From assembly GCF_026652115.1 (NCBI RefSeq), contig NZ_JAPPSQ010000001.1, positions 1 to 64,000 on the forward strand: a DNA stretch of 64,000 nt, read 5' to 3'. The notes under the pieces were generated by a model, which saw only the letters and a list, made by a program, of their open reading frames with translations, did no database searches and was not told the origin of the DNA. The number at the start of each line of letters is the position of its first letter. The stretch's first letter is position 1. Source of the DNA: Algoriphagus sp. PAP.12 (lineage in GTDB: Bacteria; Bacteroidota; Bacteroidia; Cytophagales; Cyclobacteriaceae). Shown piece by piece: positions 25,290 through 35,006 of the stretch. Made by a program: the position numbers and the translations under genes.

Positions 25290-25883
25290 TTATAAACTCC
25301 AAGTTTTTCCTACATCCGATAGGGGAATACAACCTTGGTAAGGTCCTGGAATAGGATCGTAACTCAAAACGTTTTTACCAATTTCTTCAGAACTGAAATA
25401 GGCCCAAATCACAGTAGATTTCAATCCTCTATAAAATCCTACAGGCTCTTGAGGGCCAACTGCAGATCCCCATACTCCTTTCGGGAATTTCGCTGTATTC
25501 GCTTCATGGTCTTTAAAACAAGCCGCTTTATCTTCAGCACTTAATTCAGCAAAGACATTCCCATACTTAGATTTACAGTCATTATTGAATTTTTCAATTT
25601 CAGCCACCACATTCTTTTGGCCAGCCTCATCATAAGTCCTAGCATAGATTCGGTCGATGAAAATATCAGATTTTACATCCAAGCCTCCGGGAGTGTCAGT
25701 TTTCGGTAGTAGAAAATCTACGAAAGAAGAAATGAACTTTGCCTGATCTTCATCCAAAAACTCAGGTGTCCAAGTCAATCTATCTTGCTTTGCGCATGAC
25801 TGAAGGATACTGAGCAATGTAGGTGCACCAGCTGCAGCACCTAGTGCCATTGCTGATTTTTTGAGTGCTTCTCTTCTATTCAT
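25290..25883 (-). CDS. Gluconate 2-dehydrogenase subunit 3 family protein
   Basis: A 197-residue protein with a Tat-type start MNRREALKKSAMALGAAAG and a Cys in LQSCAKQ. The region DEDQAKFISSFVDFLLPKTDTPGG matches the small subunit (subunit 3) of gluconate 2-dehydrogenase-type complexes. That subunit is needed for export and folding of the GMC flavin subunit, whose gene lies 3 bp upstream. Together they probably make a periplasmic sugar or sugar-acid dehydrogenase. Confidence 0.88.
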   Translation of the reverse strand: MNRREALKKSAMALGAAAGAPTLLSILQSCAKQDRLTWTPEFLDEDQAKFISSFVDFLLPKTDTPGGLDVKSDIFIDRIYARTYDEAGQKNVVAEIEKFNNDCKSKYGNVFAELSAEDKAACFKDHEANTAKFPKGVWGSAVGPQEPVGFYRGLKSTVIWAYFSSEEIGKNVLSYDPIPGPYQGCIPLSDVGKTWSL

Positions 25884-25886
25884 GGC

Positions 25887-27593
25887 TTAGAGATTTTGTT
25901 TTTTAAGTTCTGAAACGGCATGATTTGCGGCTCTGGCTGTCAATGCCATGTAGGTCAAGGACGGATTCACACAAGAAGAAGAGGTCATACAAGCACCATC
26001 CGTTACAAATACATTCTCGCATCCATGAACCTGATTGGTTCCATTCAAAACAGAGGTTTTAGGGTCTTTACCCATTCTTGCCGTTCCCATTTCATGGATT
26101 CCATAACCCATTTCATGCTTATTATCGAAATCAATGATATCCTTCAATCCTGCTTTTTCCAACATTTCTCGAGCATCAATACGAATCTGCTTATTTAGCT
26201 CCAATTCATTTGGTCCCCACTCAGCATCTACACTCAAGGTAGGCTGCCCCCACTTATCCAATACATCTTTATTGAGGTAAACTTTGTTTTCATGGCTTGG
26301 CAAACATTCCGCGAAGCCTGTGATAAAGAATTCCCAAGATCCAGGAGTCATCAAGCCATCTTTGAAATCACCTCCAAAAGACTCTTGATTACTTCCGGCT
26401 CCCCATCCGTTTCGATAGCCTCCACCTTGGAAACCATAACCACGAACAAACTTATCACTTTGAGGTCCACCCTTTAAATTAACATATCGAGGAATGTAAA
26501 TTCCATTTGGTCGACGACCTTTATAATATTGGTCTTCAAAACCATCCACCGTTCCCATCGCTCCGATTCTATAGGTATGATCCATCAGATTATGACCTAG
26601 TTCACCAGAATCATTTCCAAGACCTTCTGGGAATCTATTCGAAGTAGAATTCATCAAAATCTGAGTAGTACTCAAGGTTGATGCATTCACAAAAATGATT
26701 TTTGCATTGTATTCGATATCCTCACCGGTTTCTGAATCTATAATTCTTACTCCTGAAGCTTTTCCTTTTTGTTCATCGTAGATCACAGACTGAACAATTG
26801 AATAAGGGCGGATAGTCAAATTACCTGTGGCATTCGCAGCAGGCAAAGTCACTGCATTACTGGAAAAATAAGCTCCATAAGGACATCCACGATCACATCG
26901 GTTTCTGGATTGACATTGACCACGGCCATTATGAGGTTGAGTCAAGTGTGCAACTCGACCGATGATCATATTACGCCCCGGAAAATCCTTCTCAATTCTG
27001 GATTTGATTTGCTTCTCCACACAGTTTAGCTCCATTGGAGGCAGAAAGTGTGAATCTGGTAATTGCGGAAGTCCTAATGCTTCACCACTAATTCCTGCAA
27101 ATTTCTCCACATGGCTATACCAAGGCTCAATATCCTTGTAACGAATCGGCCAATCTACTCCATGACCGTCTTTAGCATTCGCTTCAAAATCCAAGTCAGA
27201 CCAACGGTAGGTTTGCTTTCCCCAAAGAAGAGAACGACCTCCCATTTGATGGGCACGAACCCACATAAAAGGTTTTACTTCTGTATATGGGTTTTCTAGG
27301 TCATTGGCATGAAAATGCTCATTGAAAGCACCAATAAAGCCAGATCTACCACCTTGAGGGTGTTTTGCTCTTTGCTCTGGAGTCAAGCTTCCTCTCAATT
27401 CATGATCCCAAGGATCCAAATTCATTGTTGGGTAGTCCACAACATGCTCCACGATCCTTCCTCTTTCAAGGACAAGCGTTTTGAGCCCAGCTTCGCAAAG
27501 CTCTTTTGCAGCCCAACCTCCACTGATTCCCGACCCGATTACTATCGCGTCATAAGTGAGGTCTTTGTCTGCATCAATATTAAAGTTGGCCAT
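25887..27593 (-). CDS. GMC family oxidoreductase, flavin subunit
   Basis: A 568-residue glucose-methanol-choline flavoprotein. The FAD motif IVIGSGISGGWAAKEL is at 17-32; RGQCQSRNRCDRGCPYGAYFSS is a Cys-rich segment of the gluconate-dehydrogenase-like branch; the C-terminus has HEMGTARMG and NPSLTYMALTARAANH with the catalytic region. It lacks its own signal and is probably exported with the Tat-bearing small subunit encoded next. Plausible substrates include sugars oxidised at C3 (3-keto sugars), given sugar isomerase and Gfo/Idh/MocA genes 12 kb away, but this is inference. Confidence 0.9.
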   Translation of the reverse strand: MANFNIDADKDLTYDAIVIGSGISGGWAAKELCEAGLKTLVLERGRIVEHVVDYPTMNLDPWDHELRGSLTPEQRAKHPQGGRSGFIGAFNEHFHANDLENPYTEVKPFMWVRAHQMGGRSLLWGKQTYRWSDLDFEANAKDGHGVDWPIRYKDIEPWYSHVEKFAGISGEALGLPQLPDSHFLPPMELNCVEKQIKSRIEKDFPGRNMIIGRVAHLTQPHNGRGQCQSRNRCDRGCPYGAYFSSNAVTLPAANATGNLTIRPYSIVQSVIYDEQKGKASGVRIIDSETGEDIEYNAKIIFVNASTLSTTQILMNSTSNRFPEGLGNDSGELGHNLMDHTYRIGAMGTVDGFEDQYYKGRRPNGIYIPRYVNLKGGPQSDKFVRGYGFQGGGYRNGWGAGSNQESFGGDFKDGLMTPGSWEFFITGFAECLPSHENKVYLNKDVLDKWGQPTLSVDAEWGPNELELNKQIRIDAREMLEKAGLKDIIDFDNKHEMGYGIHEMGTARMGKDPKTSVLNGTNQVHGCENVFVTDGACMTSSSCVNPSLTYMALTARAANHAVSELKKQNL

Positions 27594-27664
27594 TTGTAAT
27601 AGGTTTATTAGAGTCTTAATATTACTAATATTTAACTAAATCCGAGGAAGAAAATTAGGAACCT

Positions 27665-27688
27665 GAATTTTTCCCAAGAGGAAAATTC
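27665..27688. promoter_or_regulatory. Near-palindrome between divergent GMC and propeller-hydrolase genes
   Basis: GAATTTTTCC and GGAAAATTC arms around a 5-base centre, one bulged base. It sits in the 181-bp divergent promoter region and could be an operator; no regulator is assigned. Confidence 0.3.
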
Positions 27689-27774
27689 TAATAATCCCTA
27701 CCTCCGCCGAAGACCTTTTATTTGAAGCAAAGGTTTTATTTATGATAATGCTGTCACTAATTAATTGAAAACGA

Positions 27775-28812
27775 ATGAGACCATTTTTATTTCTCTTACT
27801 TCTCACTTTTTCCTGTGCACAAAAGCCTGAATTGAGCAAATCAGTCTCCGATTCAGTCATGCAGCAAGTTTATGAGGAAATTAAAACTCCCTATAAATAT
27901 GGGGTTGTCTTCCAACATCCAGACACCAGCAAAATGGTGGACTCCCCTACCATTTTTAGAGAAAATGATTTATGGTATATGACTTATATCGTGTTTGATG
28001 GTCAGGGTTATGAAACCTGGATGGCCGAAAGTGCAGACTTACTTCACTGGGAATCGAAAGGAAAAATCCTTCCCTTTACAGAAGGAACTTGGGATGAAAA
28101 CCAAAAAGCAGGATATCCAGCCTTGATCAATACTTCTTGGGAAGGAGATTATATTTGGGAGCTATTCGATGATAGCTATTGGATGACTTATCTGGGAGGA
28201 AGCTCTGAGGGATATGAAGCGGGAACTTTGAAAATCGGATTAGCTAGTAACTCGGATTTTTCAATGCTAGATAGTTGGGATACTTCTAATGAACCATTAC
28301 TTTCTCCAGAGGACGCAGATGTACGATGGTTTGAAAATAAAACCATTTACAAGAGTCATGTGATCAGGGATAAGGAAAAATTGACGGGCTTCCCATTTGT
28401 GATGTATTACAATGCCAAAGGAGACACGGCTGATTATGAAAGTATCGGAATGGCTGTCTCCAATGATCTGAAAAGTTGGAAACGGTTTGGGGAGAACCCT
28501 GTAATCACCCAAGGTCAAGGAATTTGTGGAGACGCTCAAATAGTCAAGATCGGTGACCTTTATGTGATGTTTTATTTTGGAGCTTTTTGGAAACCTGGAG
28601 CTTTTGAGAGGTTCGCCTGCTCGTATGATCTGGTCAATTGGACTGATTGGAATGGTCCGGATTTGATAGCACCTTCAGAACCGTTTGACCAACAATATGC
28701 CCACAAACCCTGGGTGATTAAGTGGGAAGGCACAGTTTACCATTTTTACAATGCTGTTGGGGACCAAGGAAGAGTCATCGCTTTAGCGACTTCCCGAGAT
28801 TTGAAAAAATAG
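27775..28812 (+). CDS. Five-bladed propeller glycosidase-like lipoprotein (GH43/GH32/GH130 fold)
   Basis: A 345-residue protein with lipobox TFSC (Cys14). Repeated blades show the pattern of glycosyl hydrolase families with the five-bladed fold: VDSPTIFRENDLWYMTYI, MAESADLLHWESKGKI, GMAVSNDLKSWKRFGENPVI, GDAQIVKIGDLYVMFYFG and ACSYDLVNWTDW. Acidic residues occur at the expected blade starts, but catalytic residues cannot be assigned with certainty. It probably acts on a glycan at the cell surface or in the periplasm. It is divergent from the GMC dehydrogenase operon. Confidence 0.75.
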   Translation: MRPFLFLLLLTFSCAQKPELSKSVSDSVMQQVYEEIKTPYKYGVVFQHPDTSKMVDSPTIFRENDLWYMTYIVFDGQGYETWMAESADLLHWESKGKILPFTEGTWDENQKAGYPALINTSWEGDYIWELFDDSYWMTYLGGSSEGYEAGTLKIGLASNSDFSMLDSWDTSNEPLLSPEDADVRWFENKTIYKSHVIRDKEKLTGFPFVMYYNAKGDTADYESIGMAVSNDLKSWKRFGENPVITQGQGICGDAQIVKIGDLYVMFYFGAFWKPGAFERFACSYDLVNWTDWNGPDLIAPSEPFDQQYAHKPWVIKWEGTVYHFYNAVGDQGRVIALATSRDLKK

Positions 28813-28824
28813 GAATTACTGATC

Positions 28825-29268
28825 TCAATCGTACCTACTCCAAAGAACCGTCCTGCCAAACATTGAAACCCCCACATATCCTCGGACCTCCAAAATATCC
28901 TCATCCTTTAGTTTCATTACACAAGAGTAAGTTTTCCCACTTTTGGGGTCATAGATAGTACCATCTTCCCAAACCCCATCTTCATAAGTAAAACCTTCCA
29001 ACAAAGGAAGTCCCAGAATCGGCCGAGAGGACATAGACTCATCTGGATTATTGGAATCAACTACAGGCTTCCCATTTTCTTCAGGATCTTGAAGCCAAAC
29101 AATTTTACCATAAAACTCATTTCCAGATTTGTAGATTTCAATTCTGCCGTCTTTTTCCGTATTCAGCCAAGTCCCAATTATCGCGTCTTCGCTTTGAGCG
29201 ATGGACAGGAAAGAAATATTCATAAAAAGTGCTATTAAGCCAAAAGTAATTTTATTCAAGTTTTTCAT
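28825..29268 (-). CDS. DUF2147 domain exported protein
   Basis: A 147-residue protein from the ATG at 29268, with signal peptide ending LSIAQ. The body IIGTWLNTEKDGRIEIYKSGNEFYGKIVWL and DPKSGKTYSCVMKL is the DUF2147 pattern, a lipocalin-like beta barrel of unknown function. A longer frame upstream is rejected because it would precede the signal peptide with charged residues. Confidence 0.87.
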   Translation of the reverse strand: MKNLNKITFGLIALFMNISFLSIAQSEDAIIGTWLNTEKDGRIEIYKSGNEFYGKIVWLQDPEENGKPVVDSNNPDESMSSRPILGLPLLEGFTYEDGVWEDGTIYDPKSGKTYSCVMKLKDEDILEVRGYVGVSMFGRTVLWSRYD

Positions 29269-29393
29269 ATTTCTGTTTATTCTCATGAAAAGAACGGAGA
29301 TCAAAATGCATTGTTTTTAATATCAACTTAAAAAATAACTCTAATAAACCGCAAGTTCTTGCCTTCCCTTCATTTTTGGTCTATTTTCCAAGC

Positions 29394-30683
29394 ATGAAAA
29401 AGACCACCCTCCTTCTAGCCTTTTGTGTACTTTCCACAATTACTTTTGCTCAGCAAAAGCTAAATAAAGATGAAAAAAAGCTCCTTGAACTTGTTGACAA
29501 AAACTACCAAGAAACAGTAGCTCTTTTGGAAGAAGTCATCAATATCAATTCAGGCTCTTTAAACAAAGAAGGGGTTCGGGCTGTAGGTGATGTTTTCGCA
29601 AGGGAATTTGAAAAGATCGGATTTGAAACTGAATGGGTGGATGTTCCCGCCGAAGTGAATCGTGCCGGTCATTTCGTAGCAACCAGAAAAGGAAGCAAGG
29701 GCAAAAAAATATTTATCATAGGCCATTTGGATACGGTTTTTGAAAAAGACATGCCTTTTACTCCATTCACTTGGCTCAATGATTCCACGGCAACTGGTCA
29801 AGGTGCCAATGACATGAAAGGTGGGGATGTATTGGCTTTTGCAAGCCTAAAAGCTTTGGATGAACTAGGCTTGCTTGATGATAGAACCATCACCGTCTAT
29901 TTCAATGGGGATGAGGAAAGCTCAGGTGATGAGGAGATTTCAAGAAGGGACTTTGTATCCAGAGCCAAAGAGCATGATGTCGCCCTTGCTTATGAAACTG
30001 CCCAAGGCTTTGGAACTGTTACAGTTGCAAGAAGAGGATCAAGTGGATGGACTCTGAAAACTTCTGGAAAGCAGTCTCACTCTAGTGGGGTTTTTAGAGA
30101 AAATGTAGGTTATGGGGCCATTTATGAGGCGGCTAGAATCTTGGATGAATTCCGTGAGGAATTGGCAGGTGAGCAATACTTAACTTTCAATCCAGGACAA
30201 TTTATTGGCGGTTCGGACATTTCATTCGACCCAGTTTCTGGAAAAGGAGAAGCATTGGGTAAAACCAATATTGTTTCCCGAGAAGCAATGGTAACTGGGG
30301 ATTTGAGATTTTTGGGTGAGGATCAGAAAGAAGCAGCAAGAGAAAAAATGAAGGCGATTGTTGCAAGACACCTCAATCAAACCCATGCTGAAATCATTTT
30401 TGAAGACGGACTTCCATCCATGAAGCCATCGGAAGGAAACTATGAAATGGCCAAGTTCCTCAACACAGTAAGTTTGGATATGGGAATGGGAGAGGTAAAA
30501 CCTGGTGATCCAGGAAGCCGGGGTGCTGGTGACATTTCTTTCGTAGCAGAATTTATGGACTGTCTGGATGGATTAGGAGCATCTGGCTCAGGAGCTCATG
30601 CGCCTGGCGAAACTATCAACATGAAACAATACCCAGATTTGATCAAAAGAAGCACGATTCTTCTCTACAGGTTGACCAGATAA
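29394..30683 (+). CDS. M20 family metallopeptidase (glutamate carboxypeptidase-like)
   Basis: A 429-residue secreted enzyme from the ATG at 29394; signal peptide ends TFAQQ. Di-zinc ligands are visible: GHLDTVF (His, Asp below), GANDMKGGD (bridging Asp), GDEESSGDEE (catalytic Glu and Glu ligand) and GSGAHAPGE near the C-terminus (His). The pattern fits the carboxypeptidase G2-like M20 group, which cleaves C-terminal glutamate or dipeptides. The frame extends to a TTG at 29376, but the ATG fits the signal peptide. Confidence 0.88.
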   Translation: MKKTTLLLAFCVLSTITFAQQKLNKDEKKLLELVDKNYQETVALLEEVININSGSLNKEGVRAVGDVFAREFEKIGFETEWVDVPAEVNRAGHFVATRKGSKGKKIFIIGHLDTVFEKDMPFTPFTWLNDSTATGQGANDMKGGDVLAFASLKALDELGLLDDRTITVYFNGDEESSGDEEISRRDFVSRAKEHDVALAYETAQGFGTVTVARRGSSGWTLKTSGKQSHSSGVFRENVGYGAIYEAARILDEFREELAGEQYLTFNPGQFIGGSDISFDPVSGKGEALGKTNIVSREAMVTGDLRFLGEDQKEAAREKMKAIVARHLNQTHAEIIFEDGLPSMKPSEGNYEMAKFLNTVSLDMGMGEVKPGDPGSRGAGDISFVAEFMDCLDGLGASGSGAHAPGETINMKQYPDLIKRSTILLYRLTR

Positions 30684-30696
30684 ATTATTTTGATTC

Positions 30697-30712
30697 ATCA
30701 GCTCGAGCTGAT
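30697..30712. promoter_or_regulatory. 16-bp perfect palindrome upstream of the GH13 gene
   Basis: ATCAGCTCGAGCTGAT lies 34 bp before the GH13 start codon. It could be an operator or a weak terminator hairpin of the upstream peptidase gene; no T-run follows directly. Confidence 0.35.
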
Positions 30713-30745
30713 CGATTTCAATTCATTTTTAAAGAATTCCGCTTC

Positions 30746-32524
30746 ATGAAATCCAACAAAGCGAATATCTACCATGTATTCACCCGTCTTTTTGGGAATA
30801 CCAATACCACTAATAATCCTTGGGGAACCAAGGAGGAAAATGGAGTGGGTAAATTCAATGATTTCACGGATAAAGCTTTAGAGGAAATCAAAAAACTGGG
30901 GATCACTCATATCTGGTACACGGGAGTTCCCCATCATGGAATTATCGGTGACTTCCCAGAAATCGGGGTTGAATCTGATGATCCGGACATCATCAAAGGA
31001 CGAGCAGGATCACCTTACGCTGTTCGGGATTACTATCAAGTCAATCCTGATTTGGCAGTGGATGTGACCAAAAGAATGGAGGAATATGAGGCATTGATCG
31101 CCCGAACCCATAAATACGGGATGAAGGTGATCATGGACATCGTTCCCAATCATATATCCCGTCATTATGTAGGAAAAAACAATCCGGAAGGAGTTGAGGA
31201 TTTCGGAGTGAATGATGATAATACTGTTGAATTTGACCGAAACAATAACTTCTATTATATCCCGGGAAAAGCCTTTCAGGTCCCAGACCCCAGAAACAAT
31301 TACCGACCACTAGGAGGCGAAAAACACGCATTGTCTGATGGAAAATTTGATGAATTCCCGGCAAAATGGACAGGAAATGGTTCGCGACTAGCAAAGCCTG
31401 ATTTTGACGATTGGTATGAAACAGTAAAGATCAATTATGGGGTCAGACCTGATGGTTCCAAGGATTTTGATGAATTGCCTGATGATTCCAAAAATTGGGA
31501 TTGGAAAAGACTTTTTGAGTTTTGGCAGGATAAAGATGTACCTGATTCCTGGAAGAAATATAGAGATATTGCACTCTTTTGGTTAGAAAAAAAGGTGGAT
31601 GGTTTTCGGTTTGACATGGCAGAAATGGTCCCGGTGGAATTCTGGTCCTATCTTAATTCCCATATCAAAAACAGAAATCCAGATGCATTTTTAGTCGCTG
31701 AAGTTTACAATCCTGATCTATACAGAGATTTCATTTTCAAAGGAAAAATGGATTACCTCTACGACAAAGTAGAGCTCTATGACACTCTGAAACGTATCAT
31801 GTATGGCTATGGCTCTACCGATGATCTTCCCTTGATTTTTGAAAGACAAAAAGACATCGCTCATCATATGCTTCATTTCTTGGAAAATCACGATGAGCAG
31901 CGGATTGCAAGCCCAGAATTTGCCATGAATCCTTGGAAAGCATTGCCAGCGATGGTGGTTTCTGCAACTGTTTCCACTTCTCCTACGATGATTTATTTTG
32001 GACAGGAAGTCGGAGAACCGGCGGCCGAAAAAGCCGGTTTCGGCGATCCGAGCAGAACTTCCATTTTTGACTATATCGGTGTTCCTCAACATCAGAAATG
32101 GATGAATGGGGGGAAATTCGATGGTGGTCAATTGACTGACAATGAAAAGGCTCTTCGAAACTATTATTCAGAGATTTTGAATTTTACGCTGGACAATGAA
32201 GCACTTTCGGGTGAATATGCCGATTTACATACTTTTAATCGAATACAGAATCAGGCCTATGGCAGCAAACAATATGCTTTTGCCCGATGGAGTGAAAATC
32301 AAAAACTGATTATCGTAACCAATTTTGATGAGCATCATTGGGTCAATACCAAATTGCAATTATCTCCCTTTGTGTTTGAAGCTTGGAATCTGGAGATAGG
32401 AGAAAGAGAAATCTCTGAAGTGATGTTTGGAAAAAAGAAAACGAGCTTGCGTGTTTTTGAGTCCTTTGCTGAAATTGATTTGGAATTGGGCCCTTGGGAG
32501 TCGGCTGTTTTTGAGGTGAAATAA
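30746..32524 (+). CDS. GH13 alpha-amylase family protein
   Basis: A 592-residue cytoplasmic enzyme without a signal peptide. GH13 conserved regions are present in order: DIVPNH (131-136), GFRFDMAEM with nucleophile Asp290, FLVAEVYNP with acid/base Glu319, and FLENHDEQR with Asp383. The family cleaves or transfers alpha-glucosidic bonds. The cytoplasmic location and the long N-terminal region suggest a maltodextrin- or trehalose-type substrate, but this cannot be fixed from sequence. A perfect palindrome lies 34 bp upstream. Confidence 0.9.
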   Translation: MKSNKANIYHVFTRLFGNTNTTNNPWGTKEENGVGKFNDFTDKALEEIKKLGITHIWYTGVPHHGIIGDFPEIGVESDDPDIIKGRAGSPYAVRDYYQVNPDLAVDVTKRMEEYEALIARTHKYGMKVIMDIVPNHISRHYVGKNNPEGVEDFGVNDDNTVEFDRNNNFYYIPGKAFQVPDPRNNYRPLGGEKHALSDGKFDEFPAKWTGNGSRLAKPDFDDWYETVKINYGVRPDGSKDFDELPDDSKNWDWKRLFEFWQDKDVPDSWKKYRDIALFWLEKKVDGFRFDMAEMVPVEFWSYLNSHIKNRNPDAFLVAEVYNPDLYRDFIFKGKMDYLYDKVELYDTLKRIMYGYGSTDDLPLIFERQKDIAHHMLHFLENHDEQRIASPEFAMNPWKALPAMVVSATVSTSPTMIYFGQEVGEPAAEKAGFGDPSRTSIFDYIGVPQHQKWMNGGKFDGGQLTDNEKALRNYYSEILNFTLDNEALSGEYADLHTFNRIQNQAYGSKQYAFARWSENQKLIIVTNFDEHHWVNTKLQLSPFVFEAWNLEIGEREISEVMFGKKKTSLRVFESFAEIDLELGPWESAVFEVK

Positions 32525-32539
32525 AGATTCCAAAAAAAG

Positions 32540-32555
32540 AAAAGGGACTCCTTTT
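32540..32555. terminator. Weak hairpin between convergent genes
   Basis: AAAAGG and CCTTTT arms around a 4-base loop with adjacent A- and T-rich runs, just after the GH13 stop and at the end of the opposite gene. Confidence 0.35.
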
Positions 32556-34798
32556 TACTCTTCAATTATTTCCAAATACCTAGCCATCCAATAAGGCCAA
32601 AGCCAAAAGACAGGTTCTCTGACTTGGTAAGGATTTCCCTGAATGGCTGCCCATGGATTTTTATCCCATCTGACAGTTGCACGGATAGCCGGAGGAGGCA
32701 ATTCCGAGATTTGAACCTCTTCCAAAATAGGCTCATGAACCAAGTCCACATCCTCTCTTACGGTATGATCTATTTTCCAATCAATCAAATCCAGAGGAGT
32801 TTCTCTTAAAAAACTTATTGTCTGCTCGATATTCACTTTTTGGCCTGTTGCCAAACTGTAAGCCAGATTGTTGATCAAATTCTCCCCATATTTTTGTTCT
32901 TGTATCCATTCATCAGCAAGCTCCCTGTAGAACTTTTTAATTTCAGGATCTTGCTCATATTTCAATAAAATAGGAAAAATATAGCCTTCCAATGTAAGGT
33001 CGAAATAGATCTTCCAAGCTGGATTTTTATGATTCAGGTCAGCTGCATTCATTAAATAGCCTTCTTCATCGATCAGTTTTCGATAGGCTCTTTCATACTT
33101 TTCGTCACCGGTAATCGCTCCAGTGAATTTCAGAAAAGCCAACATTTCCAAAGAATTCAAACTCCTCTCTGAAGACCAATCAGGGTTTCTATTGAGTTCC
33201 TCTGGAGACCAGACTCCCCAACGGGTATGGGTACCATCGATATCAATAAAGTTGAAATCATTTCGAATCAAGGCGTCCATTAATTTCGACACATGAGTTC
33301 GGATCTTCACTTTATCCTCCTCAGTCGCTGCATATTCATAGAAATAGAAATAACTCATAAAATGTCCCACCATCTCATCACTACTAGTATCTCCTTTCCA
33401 AAGCCAATTTCCATCTTCCGATTTTCTCCACCTTACCTCCACAGGTTTGTAACGTGGATCATTGACCAAGGACTCCGCTAATTGACGATCCGTATAGGTC
33501 CTGTTTGGATCATGAAGCTCAGTCCAATCGGTGGGAACAATAGTCCTAGCAAAAACACCATCAATCCCGGTAACCTCATACAAAAGGCTTAAGAAGCCGA
33601 ATGCCTTTCTCGCTTTCTCCAAAGCATCAGGGTCTTTGGTTACTGCATAGCGGAAACTCTCCATTACCAAATAACCTCCAGTGTATTCCCCATCATTATC
33701 ATCATCTGAGTTTTTCCAAGTAGAAAGATCCCCTGGAACTTCCAGTCTCAAAACTCCACAAATCCATGGATCCCGGATATGCTTTTCCATCAACTCGCTG
33801 TAGAAATAGCTTTCTTTTTCCTTCAGATTCATTTCGGTTCTTGAAATCTTACTGACTCCATTCTGGGTTGCTATCCAGGCATTTCCATCAGCATCAAAAG
33901 CAATTTGATTGACATCATCATTTGTCAACCAGCGCCGGCTAAAAAGCAAAGAGTGTAAACCATCTGGAAAATATCTAACAAGTCCCACCTGAGTCCCAAC
34001 CCACATGACCCCATCTGGTGAGGTGGAAACAGTATTGGCATAGATGGTAGAAAGCCCTTCATCTGGACTTAAGGTCTTGACAAGTTGATGATTTTCGCGA
34101 ATGGAAACGCCTCCCAAACCTGCTACCCAAATTTGACCTTCAGGAGACATGGCAATCCCTTGCGCATAACTTGAGATCAATTCATCGGTATTTTGATACA
34201 ATTGAAGTCCATCCTTACCCTGAAAATAAAGTCCGGCGTCTGTGGCAATCCAAAGATTTCCGGATTCATCAAGGACAGCATCTCTAATAGACATGGCTAC
34301 TTCCAAGGCTACCTTTTCCCATAATCCACTCTCATCCTTCCAGACGCCATTAGGCCCTAGCGCATATGAATTGGTAGCATTTGAAGTCAAGACAGAGATG
34401 GGTGCTTTAGGCCCCTCCTGCCTAGAAATCTCACCATGATCATATTTATAAAGTCCATCCCATGCACCGAGTAATACTTCTCCACTTTCCAAAATCTCTA
34501 CTGCATATCCTGGCCCTCGGTTTTCACCTGAAATTATCGGCTCCCATATTTCTGACCCAACTTTTTTAAGGAAAAAACCACCCTTTGTGGCTATCCAAAC
34601 ATCTCCTTCTTGGCTAACAGCGATATCCCTGACTTCATTATCAGATTCATCTTCACTGATAAAGAAAGCCTCATGAGTCTCTTGGATAAAGGGTTCATCT
34701 TTGACAGTAAACATCTCCGATTTTTCGATTTCTTGAGTCTTTGAACAAGAAAAAATGAATAAAGAAAAAAACAGGAAAATTGAGATTGGTTTATTCAT
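32555..34798 (-). CDS. Lipoprotein fusing a Reg_prop-type beta-propeller to an alpha-helical (toroid-like) domain
   Basis: A 747-residue protein with lipobox FSC (about Cys18). Residues about 50-330 form seven or so blades of the type DIAVSQEGDVWIATKGGFFL, DESGNLWIATDAGLY, MSPEGQIWVAGLGGVSI and FDADGNAWIATQNGVSKI, the same repeats that form the sensor of hybrid two-component systems (Reg_prop). Residues about 370-740 are helical with paired Trp/Tyr motifs (GGYLVMESFRYAV, RALEMLAFLK-like, WKIYFDLTLEGYIFPILL) reminiscent of an (alpha/alpha) barrel. There is no kinase or transmembrane segment. I do not recognise a function; a surface glycan-binding or glycan-cleaving protein is possible given neighbours. 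Confidence 0.6.
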   Translation of the reverse strand: MNKPISIFLFFSLFIFSCSKTQEIEKSEMFTVKDEPFIQETHEAFFISEDESDNEVRDIAVSQEGDVWIATKGGFFLKKVGSEIWEPIISGENRGPGYAVEILESGEVLLGAWDGLYKYDHGEISRQEGPKAPISVLTSNATNSYALGPNGVWKDESGLWEKVALEVAMSIRDAVLDESGNLWIATDAGLYFQGKDGLQLYQNTDELISSYAQGIAMSPEGQIWVAGLGGVSIRENHQLVKTLSPDEGLSTIYANTVSTSPDGVMWVGTQVGLVRYFPDGLHSLLFSRRWLTNDDVNQIAFDADGNAWIATQNGVSKISRTEMNLKEKESYFYSELMEKHIRDPWICGVLRLEVPGDLSTWKNSDDDNDGEYTGGYLVMESFRYAVTKDPDALEKARKAFGFLSLLYEVTGIDGVFARTIVPTDWTELHDPNRTYTDRQLAESLVNDPRYKPVEVRWRKSEDGNWLWKGDTSSDEMVGHFMSYFYFYEYAATEEDKVKIRTHVSKLMDALIRNDFNFIDIDGTHTRWGVWSPEELNRNPDWSSERSLNSLEMLAFLKFTGAITGDEKYERAYRKLIDEEGYLMNAADLNHKNPAWKIYFDLTLEGYIFPILLKYEQDPEIKKFYRELADEWIQEQKYGENLINNLAYSLATGQKVNIEQTISFLRETPLDLIDWKIDHTVREDVDLVHEPILEEVQISELPPPAIRATVRWDKNPWAAIQGNPYQVREPVFWLWPYWMARYLEIIEE

Positions 34799-35006
34799 TT
34801 AGATTGATTGGATCAAGTAAAAACATTTGGCTAAAACACTCTATTTAAAATACTTGCAAGTCGAAACAAAAGACTAAGTCATGAATAAAGAAATTAATAC
34901 ACTCTTCAAAATGAAAGATTTTATCACTCCAAAAAAGAATTCTCCTACACTGGGATTGAGTCCCAAAATATAAATCGCCAATTTTGAATTCGAATTTTAA
35001 CCATCT

